NCBI GenBank assembly: GCA_016207025.1
Contig: JACQQM010000114.1
Span: 1-43,878 of the forward strand
Direction: 5' to 3'
DNA: 43,878 nucleotides
From: Nitrospirota bacterium
Lineage (GTDB): Bacteria; Nitrospirota; Nitrospiria; Nitrospirales; Nitrospiraceae
Under the pieces are notes generated by a model. That model did not search any database, was not told where the DNA came from, and worked only from the letters and a program-made list of their open reading frames with translations. How positions within the stretch are numbered: the first letter of the stretch is position 1; every line of letters begins with the position of its first letter. The position numbers and the translations under genes were made by a program. Positions 25,067 to 35,160 of this stretch are shown in pieces.

Positions 25067-25439
25067 GCGGACGGTGCTGGTCGCCGTGAGCGATGTGTTC
25101 TTCTACACCAAAGTCCGCGATGCGCTGCTTCCGCACGGATACCGTCTGGAGCGGGCGCGCACGCAGGAAGAAGTACCGCAGAAAGCCGGGGCCCTTCATC
25201 CCGCCGCCATCATTCTGAACATGAACGACGAATCGCTCGATGCATTCCGGGCCCTCGAACAGATCAAGGGGGATGCCAGTTTGAAGACGATCCCGGTTCT
25301 GGCCTTCGCCAATCACGAGGAAGTGGAGACCTGGAAGAGGGCCAAGGAATTGGGCGTCACGAAGATCGTGTCGCGCAACGAATTCTCGTCGCGGACGCGG
25401 GAGCTGGTCGAAGAACTGTTGAAAGGCTATGGGCGATAG
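25032..25439 (+). CDS. Degenerate response-regulator receiver protein
   Basis: A 135-residue single-domain protein with a CheY-like layout: 'TVLVAVSDVFFYTKVRDALLPHGYRLERA', quoted in part near residue 14, 'AAIILNMNDESLDAFRAL' and 'LKTIPVLAFANHEE'. At the phosphorylation site the usual Asp is Asn ('LNMND'), the acidic pair after strand 1 is reduced to one Asp, and the beta-5 Lys is not in place ('IVSRNE'), so it is probably not phosphorylated. Residues 1-12 (M-N-Q-I-N-Q-T-N-E-T-N-Q) are coded by the hairpin arm. No good ribosome-binding site precedes the ATG; a TTG at 24990 is possible but less likely. Its stop lies in the next hairpin. Confidence 0.7.
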   Translation: MNQINQTNETNQRTVLVAVSDVFFYTKVRDALLPHGYRLERARTQEEVPQKAGALHPAAIILNMNDESLDAFRALEQIKGDASLKTIPVLAFANHEEVETWKRAKELGVTKIVSRNEFSSRTRELVEELLKGYGR

Positions 25440-25510
25440 GCCATGGGCTATGGGGAGAGTGCTCAGCGCTTCACCCATCGCCTATAGCCTCGCGCCTCTC
25501 GCCTATTGCG
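25424..25510. repeat. Word-repeat hairpin spanning a stop codon
   Basis: Left arm 25424-25454 and right arm 25472-25510 share units like AGGCTATGGGCGATAGG. The left arm holds the last codons and the TAG stop of the degenerate receiver gene; the right arm ends 7 bases before the ygfZ ATG. Confidence 0.8.
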
Positions 25511-25517
25511 AAGCAAG

Positions 25518-26663
25518 ATGAAGCAATCCCGCTTACGTGACCAACATCTCAAACAAGGGGCGCTCTTCGGCGAGGTGGCCGGCTGGGAGATGCCCGCGCG
25601 TTATGGCGACCCCGCGGTCGAATATGCCGTCGTTCGCAAGGGGGTCGGCATCACCGACCTTTCACACCGGGGCAAACTCCGGGTGACGGGTGAGGATCGG
25701 GTGAAATGGCTGCAGAGCGTGATCAGCAACGACATCCTGCCCCTGACGGCCGGGCACGGCCTGTATTCCAGCCTCCTCACCCACAAGGGCAAGATGCTGT
25801 CCTACTTCAGGGTCTACGCGCTTCCCGAGTCATTGCTTCTAGAAGACGTGGGCGAGATCGGTGACACCACGTTCCAAGCCCTTCGCAAGTTTCTCCTGTA
25901 CGGCACCAAGGCCAAGATGGACAACTGCGCCGAGTCGTGGGGCCTCCTGATGGTCAGCGGCCCGAAAGCGCCCGATCTTATCAAGTCGGCCTTTGGAACA
26001 GATGTAAGTAGACTGCCCCCTCTGGCCTTCATTGCCCAAAGCATCCCCCTCACCCCAACCCTCTCCCCCGGGGGGAGAGGAGAAGGTGAGGGGGGGCAGC
26101 AGGCCTTGCTGATTCGGACGGAAGAAACCGGCGAGACCGACATCGAGATCCTGATCCCGGCCGACGGGCTGGTCCCGGCCTGGGAACGGCTGTGGGAGGT
26201 CGGCACGCCGATGGGCTTGAAGCCGTTCGGGACTGAGGCACGCGAAACGCTCCGCCTCGAGGCCGGCCTGCCGAGGGCGGGAGCCGATTTGAACGAAGAG
26301 ATTGTCCCGCCCGAGGCCAATCTGGAAGGCAAGGCGTTCAGCCTGACCAAGGGCTGCTACCCCGGCCAAGAGGTGGTTGCCCGCATGGACACCTATGGCA
26401 GCGTGCGCCGACGTCTGGTCGGGCTCGTGCTCAAAGACCCGGTACTCCCGCCCAAAGGCGCCAAGCTCTTCAGCGGCGAGCGCGAGGTCGGTTGGATCAG
26501 CAGCGCGGTGCGGTCTCCCTCCTTAGGGAGCGTCATCGCCTTCGGGTTTCCCCTGCGCGACTTCAGCAGTCCTGGCACCATGCTGGCTGTGGACATCGCG
26601 GGAACACGCCACGACGCAACGGTCCACCCGTTACCATTTTATTCCGCCAAGACACCATGCTAG
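25518..26663 (+). CDS. ygfZ: YgfZ/GcvT-like folate-binding iron-sulfur repair protein, with palindrome insert
   Basis: A 381-residue tetrahydrofolate-binding protein of the YgfZ (COG0354) family, which helps maintain certain [Fe-S] enzymes. The signature K-G-C-Y-x-G-Q-E is present with Cys 280 ('KGCYPGQEVVARM'). The N-terminus ('LFGEVAGWEMPARYGDP', 'ITDLSHRGKLRVTGEDR') resembles GcvT. Residues about 175-193 ('IPLTPTLSPGGRGEGEGG') are low in complexity and coded by a palindromic repeat (26045-26095), inserted in frame between two conserved blocks. The ATG at 25518 is preferred over TTG at 25506. Confidence 0.85.
   Translation: MKQSRLRDQHLKQGALFGEVAGWEMPARYGDPAVEYAVVRKGVGITDLSHRGKLRVTGEDRVKWLQSVISNDILPLTAGHGLYSSLLTHKGKMLSYFRVYALPESLLLEDVGEIGDTTFQALRKFLLYGTKAKMDNCAESWGLLMVSGPKAPDLIKSAFGTDVSRLPPLAFIAQSIPLTPTLSPGGRGEGEGGQQALLIRTEETGETDIEILIPADGLVPAWERLWEVGTPMGLKPFGTEARETLRLEAGLPRAGADLNEEIVPPEANLEGKAFSLTKGCYPGQEVVARMDTYGSVRRRLVGLVLKDPVLPPKGAKLFSGEREVGWISSAVRSPSLGSVIAFGFPLRDFSSPGTMLAVDIAGTRHDATVHPLPFYSAKTPC
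26045..26095. repeat. GC-rich palindrome inserted in frame in ygfZ
   Basis: Arms 26045-26069 and 26070-26095 are near-perfect reverse complements, outer blocks CCCCCTCACC / GGTGAGGGGG and inner CTCTCCCCC / GGGGGAGAG. This is the type of C/G-rich palindrome seen between genes in many GC-rich bacteria; here it lies inside a conserved gene and adds about 17 residues. Confidence 0.85.
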
Positions 26664-26677
26664 ACGGAGGTCTATCC

Positions 26678-27982
26678 ATGAGCAAGATGCCCCTGGCTAT
26701 TCTGCCGGTTGTCATCCTGGTGATCTTCGGCTGCGCCAGACACCCGCACAAAAACGTCACGGACCTTCACTTTCACACCGTGGCCATCGACCCGACCCTC
26801 CATCTCCTTGAGCACCCCAGCTATCTAGTCGGTATCGAAAAGGCACGCGCCGACCTAGTCGGCAGTGTTCCCTTCGGGACGTGCTCGAAGGACTCAGAAC
26901 TCTGTCTGAACCATGGCGCCGCCTATCTGCATGACAAGCTGGAATGGCGAGAGACGCTCGCTCGTCGGCTCGATGACAAGAAGCGGCTCTTCGTCTCTCA
27001 CGTGGCGACCTACGAGCAGGCAGCCGACGAAGGGGCCACGCCTCGGTGGCGAGGCCGGCTGCTCTACAGCCTCTATCGTGATGGCGCGCTCGCTTGCGCG
27101 AAAAAGCCTGATGATCCGGCTCACACCACACCGATTTGTATTCGAGAAGGCGTGAACGCATTAGGCGCTCTCAAAGAAGACTTGGAACAACGGATCGGAC
27201 GGGAACGGGCGACCCACGTGCTGCTATACTCCACCGGCTGGAATAGCGATCAGGTTGATTCGATTCGGCGATATAACCTGTTCTTCGATCAGCTCACGAA
27301 GGCAGCCCTGGAGGATGGCACCAACACGTTCCGTCCGATCTTTATCGGTCTCACGTGGCCGGCGGACTGGCCGGAGCTGCCCAGCCACAGCGACATCTTC
27401 AACAAGAAAAACGATGCCGACGAAGTGGCGGTGACCTGGGCCAATTACCTCATCAACCAGATTCTCCTTCCCCTGAAGGCGAAGGGCGTGAAAATCGTGG
27501 CGATCGGCCACAGCTTCGGCGGCCGTATCGTCACGACGGCCGCGAACAGCCGCGATCTCCTGCCCGCGCCGGTTGCCAGCAAGATCAACCTCGTCGTGGG
27601 CCTTCAGGCGGCATTCAGCATCAAGCGCTTTGGAGGCGGGACGGAGGGCGATCCGTTCCGGGATTTTTCGAAGTACGCGGACAAGTTCGTCTTCATCAGT
27701 TCAAGCCATGATGAAGCTGGACGGGCAGGCGGACCCTTCTCGCGGGCATTCAATGCCATTCTTGGCGAGGAGGGAATGAAGGAGGCGCAGGAAGGCGAGA
27801 TCAAGCCTCTCTTTCAGCTCATTAAGGTGGACGGAACGGGGCAGTGGGTAGACAAGCCGACCGACGGCCCTGAGCGCGCCTTACTCCTTGACGCGTCAGC
27901 GGTCGTCCAGAATCACAACGACGTCAACAACCCGCAAGTCGGTCGCCTGCTCTGGGCGACTATCAAGACGTTTGCGCGGTGA
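26678..27982 (+). CDS. Putative lipoprotein alpha/beta-hydrolase
   Basis: A 434-residue exported protein. The signal peptide 'MSKMPLAILPVVILVIFGC' ends in a lipobox-like 'IFGC'. The C-terminal half has 'HVLLYSTGWNSD', 'FIGLTWPADWPELP' and 'VKIVAIGHSFGGRIVTTAA', where S279 sits in a GxSxG nucleophile elbow; later 'FISSSHDEAG' and 'NHNDVNNP' could supply the Asp and His. An esterase or lipase-like fold is likely; the substrate is unknown. GGAGGT lies 6 bases before the ATG at 26678. A longer reading frame from 26492 overlaps ygfZ and is not supported. Confidence 0.75.
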   Translation: MSKMPLAILPVVILVIFGCARHPHKNVTDLHFHTVAIDPTLHLLEHPSYLVGIEKARADLVGSVPFGTCSKDSELCLNHGAAYLHDKLEWRETLARRLDDKKRLFVSHVATYEQAADEGATPRWRGRLLYSLYRDGALACAKKPDDPAHTTPICIREGVNALGALKEDLEQRIGRERATHVLLYSTGWNSDQVDSIRRYNLFFDQLTKAALEDGTNTFRPIFIGLTWPADWPELPSHSDIFNKKNDADEVAVTWANYLINQILLPLKAKGVKIVAIGHSFGGRIVTTAANSRDLLPAPVASKINLVVGLQAAFSIKRFGGGTEGDPFRDFSKYADKFVFISSSHDEAGRAGGPFSRAFNAILGEEGMKEAQEGEIKPLFQLIKVDGTGQWVDKPTDGPERALLLDASAVVQNHNDVNNPQVGRLLWATIKTFAR

Positions 27983-27994
27983 GACGATACGGTC

Positions 27995-28477
27995 TTACTT
28001 CTCAGGGTTTCGGGCCTCCGTGACTGCTTTGGCAAACGCCAGCAGGCTCTTGCGTTCCTCGTCGCTGAGCGCCAGCAAGAGATGGGTCTCATCCGCGTGC
28101 ATCATTCGCAAGCTGAGGAACGGCTCCTCCTGGCGTTTTTCCCGATTCTCCCAGACGGCATCAATCACCTGGACCTTGTCCAGATCGTTCAGCGACACGA
28201 CATCGTACCGGAAATAGGAATCGCCGATGACCATGTCATAGAGGACATTCCCGGTGGTGAGCACCAGGAGGTTAAAGCGGCCCTGCTCTTCGTATCCCTC
28301 AGGGAGATAGCGGTTGACGTGCACCAAGGCCACCTTGCGGTCACCGAGCGCCGCTTGAATCTGCGTTTTGAGCGCCGGATAATCGATCTGGAGAGCCCGT
28401 TCATCGGGGCCGCTCGCGGTCACCGCCGCCTCTCTTGCCTTCTCGAAAACCTCCGCCGCTGTCATAATGCCAGCCAT
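27995..28477 (-). CDS. Conserved-looking hypothetical protein
   Basis: A 160-residue soluble alpha/beta protein that I do not recognise. It has no signal peptide or membrane helix. It starts 'MAGIMTAAEVFEKAREAA', has a mixed core ('RKVALVHVNRYLPEGYEEQG', 'FNLLVLTTGNVLYDMVIGDS') and a helical end. AAAGGAGA lies 8 bases before the ATG. It converges on the hydrolase gene with a 12-base gap and no clear terminator. Confidence 0.65.
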   Translation of the reverse strand: MAGIMTAAEVFEKAREAAVTASGPDERALQIDYPALKTQIQAALGDRKVALVHVNRYLPEGYEEQGRFNLLVLTTGNVLYDMVIGDSYFRYDVVSLNDLDKVQVIDAVWENREKRQEEPFLSLRMMHADETHLLLALSDEERKSLLAFAKAVTEARNPEK

Positions 28478-28668
28478 GCTGTGTTCTCCTTTTCCGCGAT
28501 GACACTATCGCGCACCGATTACCCTACTCCTCCGCCGCTCCTGTAAGGGGCCTCATGCGGTTGACTACGATGACGAAACCCTCCTCAGACCGGCCGCTAC
28601 GATAACGGGGAGTTACTCGATATTGCAAGAGGCTTGTTGGCGTCATGGATGTTCCCGCGGCCTTAGCT

Positions 28669-30153
28669 TTACGGCCGCTGCGCAGCAAACGATTGGGCGA
28701 AGCGTGACGTTCCGGCCTCGTCCACGATCTCCAGGCTCAAACGGCCTCCCTCCACCGTCACCACCCCAAAATTCATGAACCCGCTCTCGCTGTACAGCGT
28801 GGTCGGCCGCAACGCGGGATCCGGAGGAACCGGTTTCACAGGAGCAGCCGACAGGGGTCCACAGATGAATTCATGGAAGTCGGCCATCCCGTCCCCGTCC
28901 GGATCATAGGCATTCACCTGCGCATAATGCACATCCGCCGCCAGCCAGACCACGTTGCGGATGCGGCGACCCAGAATCTCGTTCACGATCGCACGGAGTT
29001 CGGTCAGGAATCCTGTGCCATCCGCCGCGCGCGCCCAACTGTCATTCCCCGGCGCTAGGAGAGTACCGGGCTTCTGATTCGAGAGCGGCACGCTGGTGGC
29101 GATCACCTTCCAGGTCGCGGTCGAGCGGGCGAGCTCATCCAGGATCCACGCTCGCTGGGCCGCTCCCAGCATCGTCTTTCCCTCTCCGTCCGGCTCCGCG
29201 TTCTTGCTTCGATACTGCCGGGTGTCCAGGATGAACAGCTCCAGGTCGGCGCCGCGGCGAATCTTGCGATAGAAACGGTAGGGATCCTCAGGCGGCGATC
29301 CGATCGGCCAATACTCAAGAAACGCCTGTCGGCCGAGGGGCATCAGAGGCTCGGAGGGACCGGCGAAGTTGTTTCGGACTTCATGGTCGTCCCAGATGGC
29401 ATAGACCGGTATAGCGGCCAAGAAGCGGCGCAGCGCAGGATCTCCCCGCTGGTATCGGTGCTTGGCCCGGAACTCATCTAAGGTCGACGCCAGGAAATCG
29501 CTGCCGGGCACGTTTGGCGGCGAAGGACAGCGATCGTCCCCGTAGATCAGATCGCCGAGCAGCACGGCAAACGTCGGCCTTCGCCTGAGCATGTGCTCGA
29601 ACAGGGTGAATCCGGTTCGCTGGTCCCGACAGCGGTGTTGCCCTCCAAGGTCCCCTCCCCAGAGGAACGTGACGGTCTCGGGCATCTCCGGCGACGCCGT
29701 CGTGAAGCGGCCGGTTGCCGCTTCGTGCATGCCGGTCCGGTCGTTTCGTCTCTCTGCCATCACCTGATAACGATAGCTGGTGGCAGGTATCAGGTTATCC
29801 AGCAGGACAGTTGCGGTGAAATCGCGCTCCTTGCTCGTCGTGACTTCGGCAGTTCCGGCGAGCTCGCGGGAAGATGGACTGCCAGCCGAGTCGCCCGCCG
29901 CCTTATCCTCCGGAGCCCACTCGATGCGGACGCCGGTTCGACCGGCCGTGCGAAACCAGACCAGCGCCGAGTGGCTGGTCACGTCTCCGGTCGCGATACC
30001 CTCGGGGAGTGCACTGTCAGCAGGCGTGTTGGGCGCGGCAAAGGGACTTGAAGGGGGAAGCCCCGGTCGGTAGGCAGGTGCGCAACTCTCTAACGCGCCC
30101 AACAGAAGAACGACCGCGAGTTGGGGAAAGATCCTTGTGGGAAGCCCTCGCAC
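28669..30153 (-). CDS. PhoD-family alkaline phosphatase/phosphodiesterase, lipoprotein-like
   Basis: A 494-residue secreted metallophosphatase. After a signal peptide with a possible lipobox 'LESC' (Glu at -2 is unusual), an N-terminal fibronectin-like PhoD_N region holds 'GIATGDVTSHSALVWFRT'. The catalytic PhoD domain follows with 'LWGGDLGGQHRC', 'LLGDLIYGDD', 'YAIWDDHEVRNNF', 'FILDTRQYRS' and 'VWLAADVHYAQV', which carry the expected metal-binding Asp, Asn and His residues. The start is GTG. It probably releases phosphate from organic esters outside the cytoplasm. No Pho box was recognised upstream. Confidence 0.85.
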   Translation of the reverse strand: MRGLPTRIFPQLAVVLLLGALESCAPAYRPGLPPSSPFAAPNTPADSALPEGIATGDVTSHSALVWFRTAGRTGVRIEWAPEDKAAGDSAGSPSSRELAGTAEVTTSKERDFTATVLLDNLIPATSYRYQVMAERRNDRTGMHEAATGRFTTASPEMPETVTFLWGGDLGGQHRCRDQRTGFTLFEHMLRRRPTFAVLLGDLIYGDDRCPSPPNVPGSDFLASTLDEFRAKHRYQRGDPALRRFLAAIPVYAIWDDHEVRNNFAGPSEPLMPLGRQAFLEYWPIGSPPEDPYRFYRKIRRGADLELFILDTRQYRSKNAEPDGEGKTMLGAAQRAWILDELARSTATWKVIATSVPLSNQKPGTLLAPGNDSWARAADGTGFLTELRAIVNEILGRRIRNVVWLAADVHYAQVNAYDPDGDGMADFHEFICGPLSAAPVKPVPPDPALRPTTLYSESGFMNFGVVTVEGGRLSLEIVDEAGTSRFAQSFAAQRP

Positions 30154-30270
30154 GGGCCTCTCACATACCGGAACCGTGCACGACCGTCAAGCAGAACGGC
30201 TAGAAGACCGTTGCATTCCGCAGGGCACGTCCGGCATACTCTTCTTCCAAGCTGACGAGCAACGACTGGG

Positions 30271-30335
30271 TTTTGAGTTGTGAGTTTTTAGTTATAAGTT
30301 TACAACTCAACACTCAGAACTCATAACTCACAACT
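30271..30335. repeat. Word-repeat hairpin with 3-base loop
   Basis: Left arm 30271-30300 and right arm 30304-30335 pair imperfectly and consist of GAGTT / AACTC units; 11 bases (AGTTGTGAGTT) match exactly. The ribosome-binding site GAGGG (30336-30340) of the next gene starts directly after the right arm. Confidence 0.85.
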
Positions 30336-30346
30336 GAGGGCGATTT

Positions 30347-30559
30347 ATGAGCGACCAAGTCTGTCTGATTCAAGGATGCACGGCTCGAGTGTACGCACCG
30401 GCGGGAACCGGCGCCCTCTGCAAAGAACATTTCCTGAACTTCGTCACGTGGCGACGGCGGAAAGGGCCAGGGATGTTTCACAAGTATGGGGCCATGACGA
30501 TGGAGGAGCGGGATGCAATCGCGGCGGAGTGGAGCCAGACCGTCAAGCTTGCGGACTGA
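30347..30559 (+). CDS. Small Cys/His protein of unknown function
   Basis: A 70-residue protein with C6-x4-C11 near the start and C31-x2-H34 ('LCKEH'), spacing that could bind one zinc ion. The rest ('FVTWRRRKGPGMFHKYGAMT') is basic, then acidic. I do not recognise a family. Translation signals are good (GAGGG, 6-base spacing), and the gene follows directly on a hairpin. It converges on the NTF2-like gene with a 6-base gap. Confidence 0.65.
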   Translation: MSDQVCLIQGCTARVYAPAGTGALCKEHFLNFVTWRRRKGPGMFHKYGAMTMEERDAIAAEWSQTVKLAD

Positions 30560-30565
30560 CGCCGG

Positions 30566-30958
30566 TTATTCCATGACCGGAGAACCATGATGGTGGATGA
30601 TCTTCCAGCGATCCCCTACCCTCTCGTACAGGTTGGTGGCTAACACACGACTTTCCTGCACCGTTTCTCCCTGCTGGCTGGTGATGTTCTCCGTGCAAAT
30701 GACCCAGGCCATATCGCCGGCGACCTGGATCTGAATCTCGGTCAGCTCGAACTTCATCGAGAACGTATTGTTGAAGATCAGCACCCAGGAATCACGCACG
30801 GCGGGCCAGCCGACCCGCAACCCCCATCCAGGATGGATACAGGTGACGTACTCCTGCTGCACCCAGATCTGATCCATCCGTCCGACGTCCAGGCTTTCAA
30901 AGGCCTCGTAAAACTGCTGGTTCGCCTGGGTGACCTCCTCGATCCTTTCCTTCAGCAT
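30566..30958 (-). CDS. NTF2/SnoaL-like (DUF4440-type) protein
   Basis: A 130-residue single-domain protein with an NTF2-like fold pattern: helical start 'ANQQFYEAFESLDVGRMDQIW', 'CIHPGWGLRVGWPAVRDSW', then beta strands 'MAWVICTENITSQQ' and 'ATNLYERVGDRWKIIHHHGS'. Family members act as small ketosteroid-isomerase-like enzymes or ligand-binding domains; the role is not known. The ATG at 30958 is preferred over 30991 because CGGAG precedes it. Confidence 0.75.
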   Translation of the reverse strand: MLKERIEEVTQANQQFYEAFESLDVGRMDQIWVQQEYVTCIHPGWGLRVGWPAVRDSWVLIFNNTFSMKFELTEIQIQVAGDMAWVICTENITSQQGETVQESRVLATNLYERVGDRWKIIHHHGSPVME

Positions 30959-31107
30959 AGGACGCTCCGCGCTCAACCGCCCCGGCATCATACTCCAAAA
31001 TGACGCGGTGTTTCACGGTCCCATTTTGTGCCGGTATCGGTCGCCTGGTCCCGGCAACAGACAGGACCGCCTGGTGACTCACCGCTTGTGGCGTTACCCC
31101 GGCGCAG

Positions 31108-31728
31108 TCAGTCTTTGGCCAAATCCGGATACAGCTTCTTCATGCAATCCGGACAAATATCGTGGGTCAACTCGGCCTCTGAGTGTTCTCGGATATACCG
31201 TTCGACGAGCTGCCAATAACCCTGGTCATTGCGAACTTTCTTGCACGACGCGCAGATTGGAATGAACCCGCGCAGCACCTTGACTTCCGCGAGGGCTCGC
31301 TCCAGCTCTTGTTCCCGCGCCTTGCGGCAGTCCATCTCGCGCTTCAGATTCAATGCCGAGCGCACCCTGGCCAGCAGCTCTACTTTGTTCACCGGCTTGG
31401 TGATATAGTCCATCGCCCCGGCGGCGAAGGCTGTCTCCAGGTCCGCCGCGTCGGTTTTAACCGTCACCATGATGATCACGATATCCCGAAGATGTTCGCG
31501 CGCCTTAATCTGGCGGCAGGCTTCGACACCGTCCATGTCGGGCATCAGGATGTCGAGCAGGATCAGCTCGACATCAACCTTTCTGCCTGCCGGATCATCC
31601 ATCCCAAGGTGCTGAAAAGCCTCGCGGGCCGAACCAGCGGTCAGGAAATCGCTGTACCCCGTTACTCCCAGAATCGATTGCAGCAGGAGTCGGTCGTCCA
31701 GTGAATCGTCAACAATCAGTATGCTCAT
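31108..31728 (-). CDS. Response regulator with C-terminal zinc-ribbon-like domain (paralogue 2)
   Basis: A 206-residue protein: receiver at residues 1-125 ('ILIVDDSLDDRLLL', phospho-acceptor Asp in '[11 protein letters not shown]', '[17 protein letters not shown]'), a short coiled linker ('REMDCRKAREQELERALAEV') and a C-terminal module 'ICASCKKVRNDQGYW...HDICPDCMKKLYP' with two CxxC pairs that probably bind zinc. The last module follows receivers and sensors in many signalling proteins, but its function is unknown. It is a close paralogue of the gene at 31815-32462 and the last gene of the signalling island. Confidence 0.85.
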   Translation of the reverse strand: MSILIVDDSLDDRLLLQSILGVTGYSDFLTAGSAREAFQHLGMDDPAGRKVDVELILLDILMPDMDGVEACRQIKAREHLRDIVIIMVTVKTDAADLETAFAAGAMDYITKPVNKVELLARVRSALNLKREMDCRKAREQELERALAEVKVLRGFIPICASCKKVRNDQGYWQLVERYIREHSEAELTHDICPDCMKKLYPDLAKD

Positions 31729-31814
31729 GGTTTCTTCATGAACCCGCAGCGAGACGCGTTCGCAGAGGGAGGGAGATGCGACTGGAGGTCCGCACGCCGC
31801 CGGTCTTGGCGTGG

Positions 31815-32462
31815 CTATCCTTGGTCTTGATCGAAACCCGGGTACAGCTTATTGAGGCAGTCCGGGCAAAAACCGTGAGTGAACTGGGCTTCTGAATGGT
31901 CTCGGATATAGGCCTCGACTTGCTGCCAGTAGCCCTTGTCGTTCCGAACCTTTTTGCATGACGCGCAGATCGGAATGAATCCGCGCAGCACTTTGAGTTC
32001 TCGCAGGGCCTGTTGCAATTCTTGGGTCTTCTTCGCCAAATCCTGCTCCCGCGCCTTGCGGGAATCCATCTCGTGCTTCAGTTTGAGGACTGAGCGCACG
32101 CGCGCCAGGAGCTCCACTTTGTTCACCGGCTTGGTGATATAGTCCACTGCCCCGGCGACGAACGCCAACTGCAACCACTCCATTTCTTTTGCGGTCGTGA
32201 CCATGATGATGGGAATATCCTGAAGATGTTCGGCCGCCTTGATCTCTCGGCAGGTTTTCACGCCGTCCATCTCGGGCATCAGCACATCCAGAAGAATGAG
32301 ATCAACCCCTCCCCCGCCTTTCTTCGGATCATTCAGGCCCAACTGCATGAAGGCATGGTTGGCCGATTCCGCCGTCAGTACTTCTCGATAGCCTGATGCT
32401 TCCAGGATCGATTTGAGCAGGACTCGGCTGTCCTCCGAATCGTCTATGATCAGAATGCTCAT
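31815..32462 (-). CDS. Response regulator with C-terminal zinc-ribbon-like domain (paralogue 1)
   Basis: A 215-residue protein: receiver with intact acidic pair ('LIIDDSEDSRVLL'), phospho-acceptor Asp in 'LLDVLMPEMDG', Lys in '[19 protein letters not shown]', a longer coiled linker ('EQDLAKKTQELQQALREL') and the double-CxxC module 'ICASCKKVRNDKGYW...HGFCPDCLNKLYP'. It has no DNA-binding or enzymatic output. It arose by duplication with the 31108 gene and shares the receiver type of the GGDEF regulator at 35161. Confidence 0.85.
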   Translation of the reverse strand: MSILIIDDSEDSRVLLKSILEASGYREVLTAESANHAFMQLGLNDPKKGGGGVDLILLDVLMPEMDGVKTCREIKAAEHLQDIPIIMVTTAKEMEWLQLAFVAGAVDYITKPVNKVELLARVRSVLKLKHEMDSRKAREQDLAKKTQELQQALRELKVLRGFIPICASCKKVRNDKGYWQQVEAYIRDHSEAQFTHGFCPDCLNKLYPGFDQDQG

Positions 32463-32550
32463 ATAGGTTTCACCTTCTCCCGCGTGATGTGCGATTCGTA
32501 CTCTCCCCTATTACGTATTGCCAACATCAGACCGTCGTGGACTTGCAAGA

Positions 32551-32880
32551 CTAATCGTAGACGACCTCCACCCGCTCCAGATAGGAAGACAGCTCGCCCG
32601 CCCACTTCCAGATCTCTTCACCGTTCCGGCTCTTCGCAGCCTGCTCAAGGGCGCCGCCGATGTCAGAGATGGCGTCGAAGCCGTACCCACCCCCATCCCC
32701 TTTCATCGTGTGTCCTAACACGCGGATGGTGTCATAGTCCCCTTTTCCCAAGGCTGCCGTCAATGAGGCAACATCGTTTCGCCGATTGCTCAGAAATCCG
32801 GGGATCAAATCTTCGAGATCCTTGTCCACGTGGACGATGATCTTCTCAGCCGGGTTCTTCGCGCCGCTATCATGCATCAT
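32551..32880 (-). CDS. Histidine phosphotransfer (HPt) protein
   Basis: A 109-residue four-helix HPt protein. The phospho-His is H57 in 'VLGHTMKGDGGGYGF', the typical HPt motif, followed by 'AISDIGGALEQAAKS'. It lies between the hybrid kinase and the two stand-alone receivers, so it probably carries phosphate from the kinase's C-terminal receiver to them. The start could be either of two adjacent ATG codons (32880 or 32877). Confidence 0.85.
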   Translation of the reverse strand: MMHDSGAKNPAEKIIVHVDKDLEDLIPGFLSNRRNDVASLTAALGKGDYDTIRVLGHTMKGDGGGYGFDAISDIGGALEQAAKSRNGEEIWKWAGELSSYLERVEVVYD

Positions 32881-32945
32881 GGCCTCGCACTCCTGCCTCC
32901 TCTAGGGGTTCTTCCGGTCGTCCCGGGAGGTGGCGTCATAGTTTC

Positions 32946-35144
<2,199 letters not shown>

Positions 35145-35160
35145 CGATGCCCCCGTCCCG

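Noticed and set aside
26492-26677. Upstream extension of the lipoprotein hydrolase
   Set aside because: It overlaps the end of ygfZ, lacks family character, and a strong ribosome-binding site and signal peptide begin at 26678.
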